Shown piece after piece: positions 26,801-34,038 of a stretch of DNA of 64,000 nt. The first letter of the stretch is position 1. Every line of letters starts with the position of its first letter. The stretch spans positions 116,781-180,780 of the forward strand of contig DALZEF010000005.1 in assembly GCA_031979385.1 (NCBI GenBank). Reading direction: 5' to 3'. The stretch comes from Timonella sp031979385 (GTDB taxonomy: Bacteria; Actinomycetota; Actinomycetes; Actinomycetales; Cellulomonadaceae). The notes beneath the pieces were generated by a model. It was not told the origin of the DNA. It searched no databases and saw only the letters and a program-made list of their open reading frames with translations. A program made the position numbers and the translations under genes.

Positions 26801-27133
26801 TCGCGCCCTCGATTCCCAGCATTCATACGTTTCCCCTTGTGAGACGTCGATAACTGGGAATCCGTGAGATACCAATAGTTGATCGAGTTTCTTGAGCCTG
26901 GCAGCACGCCGTTTACGCATACGTCGTACGCGCCGCGCAACTCCAGCGGTTTCTTTCCGAGACTTCGGGGTCTTATTGGTTGTTGGATCGAGTCCTCCAT
27001 CGTGGCGGAAACTCACAGCTCGCAGAATATTGATGGGCATTTGTTGCTCATCAAATTCAATACAAGCAAGTCCGACTGAGCGGTCTCCTACATCCACACC
27101 GATGCGGTAGTTCTTCTCGCCGTAGCGGGCCAT
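23801..27133 (-). CDS. cas9: CRISPR-associated endonuclease Cas9, type II-C
   Basis: 1110 residues, starting at ATG 27133 behind AGGAG. Order: RuvC-I with D14 (IGVDVGDRSVG), arginine-rich bridge helix (about 66-86), a helical recognition lobe, RuvC-II with E516 (VVEHAREGF), and the HNH domain with H591 (LDHIVPR). The HNH is flanked by two CxxC pairs (C575/C578 and C610/C613) that could bind zinc. RuvC-III follows with H743, H744 and D747 (RHHAIDAA), then the PAM-interacting C-terminus. All catalytic residues are present, and the compact size fits II-C, close to other actinobacterial Cas9s. With crRNA and tracrRNA it cuts matching DNA. The PAM cannot be read from the sequence. Confidence 0.97.
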   Translation of the reverse strand: MARYGEKNYRIGVDVGDRSVGLACIEFDEQQMPINILRAVSFRHDGGLDPTTNKTPKSRKETAGVARRVRRMRKRRAARLKKLDQLLVSHGFPVIDVSQGETYECWESRARCVEGFIRDESERKEAISRSLRHMARHRGWRNPWLSWNGFTEVETPTTQHKANLSSANAKLGLELDEDATLGQIAVAASRTNYVLRPRDAHKRKNEYILSHQVQQADQLHELQQILATQEVPEPIAGKLCKAVFEQVRPYVPDENIGRDSLPGMGHLRRASRSSLAFQEFRVRAAVANLRVKDSPRSKTSRPLNLEDRLSVVDLLMNWHEEGAPAWADVAILLSIDANLLVTPTFEESLLKLAPYDKTSRDFEQKLTASNRKKLFTPVREFWEETTPEMRELLIEFISSPTDDVYEMADESGLSDALNSWSDDVKSALMDTDFESGRAAYSLESLRRLNARMRTEPVDLHEARKLEFDVDDSWQPPLPSLDERTGQPAVDRVLTIVRRFVMGAVDKWGVPQSIVVEHAREGFMGAAARDDLLKEISQRTAQRHDVARVVAGLGIERPSSRDILKYECIRRQRNGCAYCGGEIGQRSAELDHIVPRAGGGSNARDNLVATCRRCNDAKGRTPFAVFASSGIVPEAELRETIQRVRSWDWQRNEQRIKQRMINRLKRTEEDPEIDERSLASTSYAAVEVRARLAEYLSRQTGEVERHKIEVYSGGVSREARRSGQIDSTIRIRGKNEKDRFDVRHHAIDAAVMTLLNSSIALTLEERSQRRRTAHLNPRIDPNETWREFTGRSVKAQERFALWRQQSYKLADLLVTAIADDAIPVAQQLRLGPSRGAIHKDTIIPLAAKAVGGEWSRTDLMRIADPEVYGQMRALASTKLTLPADADRSVTLRGSTVLTREREIPVFAKAAASIVVNGGSVEIGEQIHHARVYRWKNKRGEFEFGILRVFAAELPWLQRQANSKDILRMSIDSRSMSYRDLQPGVMAKIESDEAVEVGWLAMNDELVLDVPGLAAGTDKLAHFLRQYPESRWKLDGFPRNRQLRIRPLYLAREGAGEMDEICVDVLTQGAIITVSGSLVRVLEVVRRDGMGTARWRSSSRNLPVSWNPSDES

Positions 27134-27156
27134 TCTTCACTCCTAACCAAAGAACA

Positions 27157-27188
27157 CTTATACGGATACTACTCACCATGCTGGTGAG
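27157..27188 (-). promoter_or_regulatory. cas operon promoter with overlapping palindrome
   Basis: On the minus strand a TATAAG -10 hexamer (27157-27162) lies 24 nt upstream of the cas9 start. The perfect inverted repeat CTCACCA-TGC-TGGTGAG (27172-27188) overlaps the expected -35 region. A repressor bound there would block the promoter, so cas expression may be controlled; the regulator is unknown. Confidence 0.5.
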
Positions 27189-27288
27189 ATTGGAAGGCTT
27201 TCCCTAGAATTTTGGTAATTGCGTAGCTGAGAAGGGACCATAGGTCCTACCTGCCAGCATGCAGCGCAACTACACCCTCCTCGGGGCG

Positions 27289-28080
27289 CTAAGCAGTGGC
27301 AAGCGGCGCGATCCAGGCCAGCGCGTTGAATCCGGTCCATTCGAAAATGCAGACCCACACCATCCAGGTTGTCAGGATCGCTATGAGCATCTTTTCTCTA
27401 GTTGATCCGGACTTCCCAAGAATGGGCACGGAAATAGCTCCGCTTGCTTTCCAGACATTCGCGAGAATGGGTACTTTGCGCCACCATTTAGGCGATTTCA
27501 GAACAAGTGGCCAGAATATTGGAATTCCTCCCACTGTCAGGAAATCCCCAACAAGGTGGGCCGCATAACCGACCGCGAGCGCAGCGGGAAACCACGCCCA
27601 ATTATCGGCCCCGTACAGCACGACGGTGAGGGCCAGCGCGATGCTCACGATCCACAGCATGAGCCGACCCTCAACGAGTTCGAGCGCACGGATCGCGAAC
27701 GAGCACAGCAGTACCGAAGCGATGCCCGCACCAAGATAGAACGAGTTCCCGTGCCCCACTGGGATAGCTATAACCGCTGCGAGGTAGGCCCACGCCACGG
27801 CGATCACAAGCCCCCACAGTGAGTGGGTTCCTTTACGGTGCCCGCCCGAGAGTCGTTCGGTCACACGGGCCGCCCAACCGGAGATGGGTGGAAGGGAGTG
27901 CGCGATCGTTCCGTTGCGGTGGTCTATGTCGGGCAGGAGCGCTGCACCCGCGGCAACGAGCATCCCGACGCCGAGCGCTGGACCGTCCACTCCGTCAACC
28001 ACTCCGAGGGTTGTTGGCACGCTTGCTGCGATGAATAGCCAGGCGGCGGCTCCGGTCACGGCGTGCGAAGGCCCCATCAT
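27289..28080 (-). CDS. YdjM-like membrane-bound metal-dependent hydrolase
   Basis: 263 residues. The start MMGPSHAVTGAAAWLF, then AAGAALLPDIDHRNGTIAHS and GGHRKGTHSLWGLV, contain the conserved His/Asp pattern (SHAVTG, LPDIDH, HRxxTHS) of the YdjM/DUF457 family. At least four hydrophobic segments follow, plus HLVGDFLTVGGIPIFWPL. In Escherichia coli ydjM belongs to the LexA regulon. No LexA box was recognised here. It lies upstream of the cas operon on the same strand but is separated by about 155 nt and the cas promoter, so it is probably unrelated to CRISPR function. Confidence 0.85.
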   Translation of the reverse strand: MMGPSHAVTGAAAWLFIAASVPTTLGVVDGVDGPALGVGMLVAAGAALLPDIDHRNGTIAHSLPPISGWAARVTERLSGGHRKGTHSLWGLVIAVAWAYLAAVIAIPVGHGNSFYLGAGIASVLLCSFAIRALELVEGRLMLWIVSIALALTVVLYGADNWAWFPAALAVGYAAHLVGDFLTVGGIPIFWPLVLKSPKWWRKVPILANVWKASGAISVPILGKSGSTREKMLIAILTTWMVWVCIFEWTGFNALAWIAPLATA

Positions 28081-28147
28081 GTGCGTGTTTACCTCGGTTC
28101 AGTAAGGCGCGGAGTGTCGTGGACCGCACCAGTATCAGTCGTTGTTA

Positions 28148-28229
28148 GTTACGAACTACATCAGTTACGCTCCGGCAGGAACTCGCTACGCGTCGTCCCT
28201 GCGCTCCGCTGCACTGCTTTGTCCGTAAC
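28148..28229. repeat. Dispersed intergenic repeat, GTTACGAAC family
   Basis: 82 bp beginning GTTACGAACTACATC and ending GCTTTGTCCGTAAC, a diverged relative of the tandem units at 4624-4998. The terminal 9-mers are near inverted repeats. It lies in the 377-nt gap before nhaA, which holds no recognisable gene. Confidence 0.7.
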
Positions 28230-28457
28230 AAGTGTCGACTCAACAGTACGTGGGCCCTCCGACATTCCACGCAAACCGCCCAGACAAGGCGCACTCACAC
28301 TGCATGCCGGTGCAGAAAAGTGCATTCTCAAAGGAAGCAGGCAAGGTCACAGCACTGCGACCCAGCGCCCACGATCCAACGGGCGTAAAGTTGGCTGTTG
28401 GTGTGTCGGGAAGTCTGGTCGACGTTGACCGATGTCCCCTACCCAAAAGGACTTTTC

Positions 28458-29678
28458 ATGGACAAGCTCCGTCAGAAACTCGCGAGCGATACCTTCGCCG
28501 GCCTGCTGTTGGTTGGTGCCGCACTCTTGGCCCTTGCGGTTGCGAACTCACCGTGGCGCGATGCCTATCACGGGCTTGCGGACTTCCGCTTTGGACCCGA
28601 AGCGTTGCACCTGAATCTTTCGGTTGCGTCCTGGGCAGCGGACGGCCTGCTCGCGATCTTCTTCTTTGTCATTGGGCTTGAACTCAAGCAGGAGATTGTC
28701 ACGGGTTCGTTGTCGCGGCCGCGTGAGGCTGCGGTTCCGATGATCGCCGCAGTTGGCGGCATGGTTATTCCTGCGACCCTGTTCGTCCTTTTCATCAATG
28801 TCCTCGGCGATCCGTCCGCAATCCATGGGTGGGCGATTCCCACCGCCACGGACATCGCCTTCGCGATGGGTGTGCTCGCTCTGTTCGGCAAGGGCCTCCC
28901 CCGCGCCTTGCGCGTGTTCCTATTGACTCTCGCGGTCGTTGACGATCTTCTCGCGATCATCATCATCGCCGTTTTCTATTCGTCGAACCTCAACTTCGTG
29001 GCGTTGCTGGCGGCGTTCGGCGCAGTTGCGGTGTTCGCGTATCTGACGCGCACGCGGTGGGCACGCTGGTGGGTCTTCGTCCCGGTTGGCGTGGTTGCGT
29101 GGGCGCTCATGCACGCCTCAGGCGTGCATGCCACGATCGCCGGCGTTCTGCTCGGACTCGTGGTTCCGGCCCGCCAGATTTTCGACGAGTCCCACGCTCG
29201 CGCTCACACGTACGCCGAGGTAATTACGCCGGTTTCGTCGGGCCTCGCGGTCCCAGTGTTTGCGTTCTTTGCCGCTGGTGTGACCGTTGTTGGAACGGGT
29301 TCGCTGAGTGATGTATTCGGGCAGGCGGTGTTCACTGCGGTGGCCGCTGGGCTGGTGTTGGGCAAGGTTATCGGGGTTCTCGGTACGACCGCACTGGTCA
29401 CAAAGCTGACCCCGCTGCGCTTGCCGCAGGGCATTGGCGTGCGCGACCTCCTGCCTGTTGGCCTGCTGTGCGGTATCGGGTTCACGGTGTCGCTGTTGAT
29501 CGCGGAGTTGTCCTTCCCTGACTCCGAGCACACAGCCGCCGCGAAACTCGCAATCCTCATCGGCTCGTTTGCAGCCGCTATCCTCGGAGCGATCACGCTG
29601 CGTTACGATGCTCGCCAGTCTCGCACCCGCGACATGAACCTAGACGGCGTGGACGACGGTGACGTCGAGTTGATGTAG
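28458..29678 (+). CDS. nhaA: Na+/H+ antiporter NhaA
   Basis: 406 residues from ATG 28458, with AAAAGGA 7 nt upstream; an earlier in-frame codon lacks a site. Typical features are AADGLLAIFFFVIGLELKQE, PTATDIAFAMGVLALFGKG with the conserved Asp, and the essential double Asp in LAVVDDLLAIIIIAVFY. Also present is GLLCGIGFTVSLLIAELSF. About 11-12 membrane segments are expected. It exports Na+ in exchange for protons for pH and salt homeostasis. The C-terminal tail is acidic and short. Confidence 0.95.
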   Translation: MDKLRQKLASDTFAGLLLVGAALLALAVANSPWRDAYHGLADFRFGPEALHLNLSVASWAADGLLAIFFFVIGLELKQEIVTGSLSRPREAAVPMIAAVGGMVIPATLFVLFINVLGDPSAIHGWAIPTATDIAFAMGVLALFGKGLPRALRVFLLTLAVVDDLLAIIIIAVFYSSNLNFVALLAAFGAVAVFAYLTRTRWARWWVFVPVGVVAWALMHASGVHATIAGVLLGLVVPARQIFDESHARAHTYAEVITPVSSGLAVPVFAFFAAGVTVVGTGSLSDVFGQAVFTAVAAGLVLGKVIGVLGTTALVTKLTPLRLPQGIGVRDLLPVGLLCGIGFTVSLLIAELSFPDSEHTAAAKLAILIGSFAAAILGAITLRYDARQSRTRDMNLDGVDDGDVELM

Positions 29679-29716
29679 CGTTTCGTGTACACGTCCCCAA
29701 CGATGGAGTCTTGTCC

Positions 29717-30496
29717 ATGAGTTCTGGTTCCCGCACATCATCCGGCAGCAACAACGCAGAGGGCTCAGGTTCCTCTCCGGCCCCTGAACGTAATCTGCAG
29801 CGCCTCATCAATGCGGTGCAGTACTTCGCGGTCTTCGGCATTGTTGCACTTTTGGCCTTCAACCGCGTCACGCACGACTACATCCAGAACATCGATGACA
29901 CGTGGCGTGGTCTGATCGGTGCGGCACCGGGTGACGCGAGTTACCAGTGGTTTGTTCCGTTGGCCCTGCAACACGGTTTTGACACGATCGGGGCCGTTGC
30001 AATCTGCCTTGTACTGATCATCGTGTGCCTCGTGTTCAAACGCTATTGGCATGCACTGTTCGCAGGGTTGAGTCTCGCACTGGTTGCCGGTGGGCTCGTG
30101 CAAGGCTTCAAGCACCTGTTCAACCGTGAGCGGCCGGCCGATGATCTGGAAAACGAGTTGTGGTCTTCTGTGTTCCCCGTTGATCATGGCTCGTTTCCCT
30201 CGGGCCACAGCGCGGCTGCCGCCGTGTTCGCGGTCATGTTCCTCGTGCTCGTGCCATGGCAGTGGAAGCGACTGCGGGCCGCGATTCCATATATTGGCGC
30301 TGCGCTGGTACTGGCAATGATGTGGCAGCGCACCCTCACCAACGCCCACTGGTTGAGCGATACCGTGGCGGGGGCAGCTTTGGGCCTTGGTGGCGCGCTC
30401 CTGCTGTGGTGGTTCATGCAGCCGTGGCTCGATGCGGAACAGCGTAAGCACCTGCCCGCAGGATTTGATGCATCTGGGTCCAAGGAAACTCAGTAA
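29717..30496 (+). CDS. PAP2 superfamily phosphatase, membrane-bound
   Basis: 259 residues from ATG 29717 with GGAG 8 nt upstream. The three PAP2 motifs are KHLFNRERPADD (KxxxxxxRP), SFPSGHSAA (PSGH) and a modified third motif in QRTLTNAHWLSDTVAGAALG, with catalytic His and Asp. Five to six membrane segments surround them. Likely substrates are phosphatidic acid or undecaprenyl pyrophosphate. It follows nhaA by 38 nt on the same strand, possibly in one transcript. Confidence 0.88.
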   Translation: MSSGSRTSSGSNNAEGSGSSPAPERNLQRLINAVQYFAVFGIVALLAFNRVTHDYIQNIDDTWRGLIGAAPGDASYQWFVPLALQHGFDTIGAVAICLVLIIVCLVFKRYWHALFAGLSLALVAGGLVQGFKHLFNRERPADDLENELWSSVFPVDHGSFPSGHSAAAAVFAVMFLVLVPWQWKRLRAAIPYIGAALVLAMMWQRTLTNAHWLSDTVAGAALGLGGALLLWWFMQPWLDAEQRKHLPAGFDASGSKETQ

Positions 30497-30625
30497 CCCG
30501 AGTCCACGGCCGCCAAAAGACCTCACCCGGAATATTCACTGCCGCGCGAAGGTTCACCCCACGGCGTCGGGTTTCTTTAATCCGCACTCGACCAGGTGAC
30601 AACTAAACATTGAGAAGGAAACACC

Positions 30626-31741
30626 ATGAGTAAGTTGTTCTCCCCCATCACCCTGTCCGCTGCCGACGGTAAGGGCCTCGCACTACGCAACCGAGCGTTC
30701 GTGGCCCCCATGTGTCAGTACTCCGCAGACGGCGAAGATGGCGTGGCAACCTCATGGCACCTGCAGCATTACGGTTCGTTCGCGGCGGGAGGCTTCTCGC
30801 TCGTGGTGGTCGAGGCGACGGGCGTGCTACCTGAGGGGCGAATCTCCCCGCGCTGCCTCGGCATCTACGATGAACCAACCGAAGCCGCACACGCACGCAT
30901 CGTCGAGATGGTACACGGACTCGGGGTAGCAGCCGGTCTACAGATCGGCCACGCGGGCGGCAAGGGTTCGACCTACCCCACCCTGCCCGGTTTCGACGCG
31001 GGCACGGTCCCGGTATCCGAGGGCGGCTGGGAGGCATTCGGCCCAACCGATAAGGCGGTATTCCCCGGTCTCGCCGATCCAACCGCACTCGACAGAGAAG
31101 GCATAGAACGCGTCATCGAAGGATTCGCAGATGCAGCCCGCCGTGCAGACCGGGCTGGATATGACGTGCTACAGATCCACGCCGCGCACGGCTATCTCAT
31201 CCACCAGTTCCTCTCACCCCTGACCAACACCCGCACCGACGAATACGGCGGAAGCGAGGAGAACCGCACCCGCCTGCTGCGCGAGGTCACCGCTGCCGTT
31301 CGTGAGGTATGGCCAGCGCACAAGCCACTCGGTATCCGTGTCAGCGCAACCGACTGGGACGAGGCAGGATGGACCGTTCAGGCCACCGCGGACATTCTAC
31401 GCACACTCGCCGAAGACCACGGCATCACCTGGGTTGACGTGTCCTCAGCCGGCCTCGTCGCCGGGTCAAAGATTCCGGTTGGCCCTGGCTATCAGGTTCC
31501 TCTGGCCCTCGAACTCACCCAGGCACTCGCGGACCTGGACGTTGCCGTGAGCGCTGTGGGACTCGTCGCCAATCCAGACCAAGCCGAAACTATTCTCGTG
31601 ACCGGACAGGCCCACGCAATCTCCATCGGACGCGCCGCACTGGGCAATCCGCACTGGGCCTCAGCCGCAGCGGTCACGCTGCGCGCCGCGAACACGGACG
31701 CACACATCGCGCCACAGTATTGGCGCGCGCACTGGTCATAA
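30626..31741 (+). CDS. NADH:flavin oxidoreductase, old yellow enzyme (YqjM-like)
   Basis: 371 residues; ATG 30626 has GAGAAGG upstream. FMN-barrel signatures are NRAFVAPMCQYSADGEDG with the YqjM-type Cys, HLQHYGSFAAGGFSLVVVEA, LQIGHAGGKGS and QIHAAHGYLIHQFLSPLTN, then RTDEYGGSEENRTRLL. It reduces activated C=C bonds of enones and similar electrophiles using NAD(P)H. It belongs to the thermophilic-like subclass by its short N-terminus and Cys residue. The natural substrate is unknown. Confidence 0.93.
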   Translation: MSKLFSPITLSAADGKGLALRNRAFVAPMCQYSADGEDGVATSWHLQHYGSFAAGGFSLVVVEATGVLPEGRISPRCLGIYDEPTEAAHARIVEMVHGLGVAAGLQIGHAGGKGSTYPTLPGFDAGTVPVSEGGWEAFGPTDKAVFPGLADPTALDREGIERVIEGFADAARRADRAGYDVLQIHAAHGYLIHQFLSPLTNTRTDEYGGSEENRTRLLREVTAAVREVWPAHKPLGIRVSATDWDEAGWTVQATADILRTLAEDHGITWVDVSSAGLVAGSKIPVGPGYQVPLALELTQALADLDVAVSAVGLVANPDQAETILVTGQAHAISIGRAALGNPHWASAAAVTLRAANTDAHIAPQYWRAHWS

Positions 31742-31923
31742 AGATTGCCGACGATACGGCTGGGCTCTGAGATGTCGGCCTACGGCTAGGTGCTGCTAGC
31801 CAATCTCGCCGCAGCATCGAAGGGTCGAAATCAGTCCACATCCTGAACTTTTTACTAGCCAACCGGACAAATTTTGGCTCATCGATCAACACCACCAACC
31901 GCTGCCACTCTCCACACACGAAA

Positions 31924-31961
31924 ACGGGCGGCCTGAGTTCTCTCGAACTCAGACCGCCCGT
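31924..31961 (-). terminator. Intrinsic terminator of the first chitinase gene
   Basis: 17-bp arms with one mismatch (ACGGGCGGCCTGAGTTC and GAACTCAGACCGCCCGT) and a 4-nt loop. On the minus strand it is followed by a TTTT run. It lies 29 nt after the chitinase stop codon. Confidence 0.8.
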
Positions 31962-31989
31962 CCCTCACATTCACACGTGGAAGACTAGA

Positions 31990-33948
31990 TCAGTTGACCT
32001 TCTCCCAAGGTCCCCACGGAGACGAACCAGGTTCGTCGCCCTGGGTCCACCACTTGGCCCGGTATGTGTCACCCACGTATTGGACCGTGTCACCGGCAAC
32101 ATACGCCTTGGACGCTACCCAGGTGGTGGATCCACCAGGGTTTGTCGGGTCCGGGGTTGGCTCTGTGCCGTCATCCGAGCACGCTCCGATAAGTTCCCAC
32201 ACTGCGTTGGCACCAGGAGTGTCGCCCTGGGTCCACCACTTGGCGCGGTATTCCGAGCCGTTGTACGAGACAGTGTTTCCGCCGGTGTACACGGATCCCG
32301 CGTTCCATGCCGCTGCCGCGCACTGACCTGGGTCAACCGGGTCGGTTGGGTCGGTTGGGTCGGTTGGGTCGGTTGGGTCGGTTGGGTCCGTTGGATCAGT
32401 CGGGTCCGTAGGATCGGTCGGATCAGTCGGGTCCGTAGGATCGGTCGGATCAGTTGGGTCCGTAGGATCGGTCGGATCGGTCGGATCAGTCGGGTCCGTA
32501 GGATCGGTCGGATCAGTCGGATCCACGGGGTCAATCACGTCACCAGGCTGACCACTACGCAGCTGGTCAGCGAGGACGCTGATCAGCTCGTTGTTGCGGT
32601 CACCGGAGGTCTCCCACCACATGCCACCACCGAGTCGCAGGTCAATGATGTACTGAGCCTTACGCTTGGTCGAACGCTCATTGTCGTATGACCACCACTG
32701 GTCACCGTTGTAGTTCCATGCTGCAACAATCTCGGGGTCGTAGTAGTCCGTACCGCGTTCGATCAAACGGAAGTAGTCCTCGTTACCGGCTTCCCAGGTA
32801 CCGGGCGCCGCACCGTTGGCGGAGGCCCATGGGTCAGACGTGGTAACGCCCTTCCAACCGCGACCATAGCTAGCAAGACCAATACCCAACTGCTTCGGGT
32901 CAATACCGGTCTTCAGGTATTCCTGGACAGCCTTGTCCACACTGAACTGGCGGTGTGCTGGGCGTGGGTCGTTCGGGTCATCAAACAGGTTCCCCTGGTG
33001 TCCAGCAAGCTGGCCGTCCCATGCACCGTGCAGGTCATAGCCCTGGATGTTTCCGAAGTCCAAGTACTCGAAGTTCTCTGGGTCGTTCCAACCACCGGCC
33101 TCAATGTCGTCCGGGTTGGCTGGCAGGAAGCCAGACAACTCGTAGTACTTGCCGTGCTGGGCACCAACCTCATCGAGCTGCTTACGGAATTCCTTCAGCA
33201 GCGCCTTGAAGTTAGCGCGGTCGTTGACCTCATCAACGTAGTTGCCCTCAAGGCCGTTGTGGCTGCCGGGCCACTCCCAGTCGATGTCGATACCGTCGAA
33301 CACGCCGAGCGCAGTTCCTGGTCCACCACGGCCATCAATGACCGGGAGGTTTCCACGAATGTACAGGTCGACGCAACTCTTGACCAGTTTGGTCCGCGCT
33401 TGAGGTGTAGCTGCCGCACGTGAGAAGTTCTTCGACCAGGTCCACCCACCCAGAGAAATCATCACCTTCAGGTGAGGGTGCTTTTCCTTGAGTTGCTTGA
33501 GCTGGTTAAACGATCCAGCCAAAGGCTGGTCCCACGCGTCACGGACACCGGAAACCGAGGTGGCTTCCGTGTAGCCCATACCGAAGTCGGCCCACGCATC
33601 ACCGGCACCATCAGATCCGTTGGGGCCTTGGCCCTGAGCCTTGTTTGCGATGAAGCATTCCAAGGTCTGGTGGTGGATGTTACCGAAGGAATAGTTGATG
33701 TGGGTCAGGTCAGCGGCAGCACCCGAAACATCGAGGTGCTTAACCTGGAATCCACGACCATACACGCCCCATTGCGCGAAGTAACCGACGTTACGGTAGC
33801 CGTTCACAACCGTTCCCGCCGTCGAGTCGTTTTGTGTTGCTGGTGCTGATGCGGCTGGTGTCGCCACCATCGTGGCGGCAACCGCAGCTGCGGCCGCGAG
33901 TGCAAACGTCTTTTTGACGCCACTCATCCACTTCTTTGTTCCCGTCAT
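31990..33948 (-). CDS. Secreted GH18 chitinase with Pro-Thr-Asp linker and two CBM5/12 domains
   Basis: 652 residues. A Sec signal peptide ends near ATPAASA. The GH18 barrel carries SLGGWTWSKNFS and the catalytic DxxDxDxE in FDGIDIDWEWPG (about residue 220). A flexible linker of about 20 PTD triplets (32338-32533) leads to two chitin-binding modules with the aromatic core YRAKWWTQGD. The enzyme would hydrolyse chitin outside the cell. It has a strong AGGAG site and is preceded on the same strand by a second chitinase, so the pair may form an operon. It lacks a sortase motif and is therefore released. Confidence 0.94.
   Translation of the reverse strand: MTGTKKWMSGVKKTFALAAAAAVAATMVATPAASAPATQNDSTAGTVVNGYRNVGYFAQWGVYGRGFQVKHLDVSGAAADLTHINYSFGNIHHQTLECFIANKAQGQGPNGSDGAGDAWADFGMGYTEATSVSGVRDAWDQPLAGSFNQLKQLKEKHPHLKVMISLGGWTWSKNFSRAAATPQARTKLVKSCVDLYIRGNLPVIDGRGGPGTALGVFDGIDIDWEWPGSHNGLEGNYVDEVNDRANFKALLKEFRKQLDEVGAQHGKYYELSGFLPANPDDIEAGGWNDPENFEYLDFGNIQGYDLHGAWDGQLAGHQGNLFDDPNDPRPAHRQFSVDKAVQEYLKTGIDPKQLGIGLASYGRGWKGVTTSDPWASANGAAPGTWEAGNEDYFRLIERGTDYYDPEIVAAWNYNGDQWWSYDNERSTKRKAQYIIDLRLGGGMWWETSGDRNNELISVLADQLRSGQPGDVIDPVDPTDPTDPTDPTDPTDPTDPTDPTDPTDPTDPTDPTDPTDPTDPTDPTDPTDPTDPTDPTDPVDPGQCAAAAWNAGSVYTGGNTVSYNGSEYRAKWWTQGDTPGANAVWELIGACSDDGTEPTPDPTNPGGSTTWVASKAYVAGDTVQYVGDTYRAKWWTQGDEPGSSPWGPWEKVN
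32338..32533 (-). repeat. Tandem 9-bp repeats encoding the (Pro-Thr-Asp)n linker
   Basis: About 21 nearly identical 9-bp units (GGTCGGTTG-type on the plus strand) encode the DPT linker of the chitinase. Units alternate between GGTTGGGTC and GGATCGGTC variants, as expected from slippage and unequal exchange. Copy number may vary between strains. Confidence 0.85.
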
Positions 33949-34000
33949 GTCTCTCCTTGTCCCCGCTGCGCCTCGGAAAGATGCAGCGTGCGTTAGTGAC

Positions 34001-34030
34001 GAGGGGTCTCCCCACGTTAGGAGGCCCCTC
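34001..34030 (-). terminator. Hairpin between the two chitinase genes
   Basis: GAGGGGTCTCC and GGAGGCCCCTC are 11-bp arms with one mismatch and an 8-nt loop, 9 nt after the second chitinase's stop codon. No T-tract follows on the minus strand. It may be a partial terminator or an RNA end-protecting stem that sets the ratio of the two chitinases. Confidence 0.5.
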
Positions 34031-34038
34031 CTTGTATG

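Noticed and set aside
27289..28080. YdjM-like protein as an accessory CRISPR protein
   Set aside because: It lies upstream of the cas promoter, separated by about 155 nt and the operator. The family occurs widely without CRISPR, so association is probably chance.
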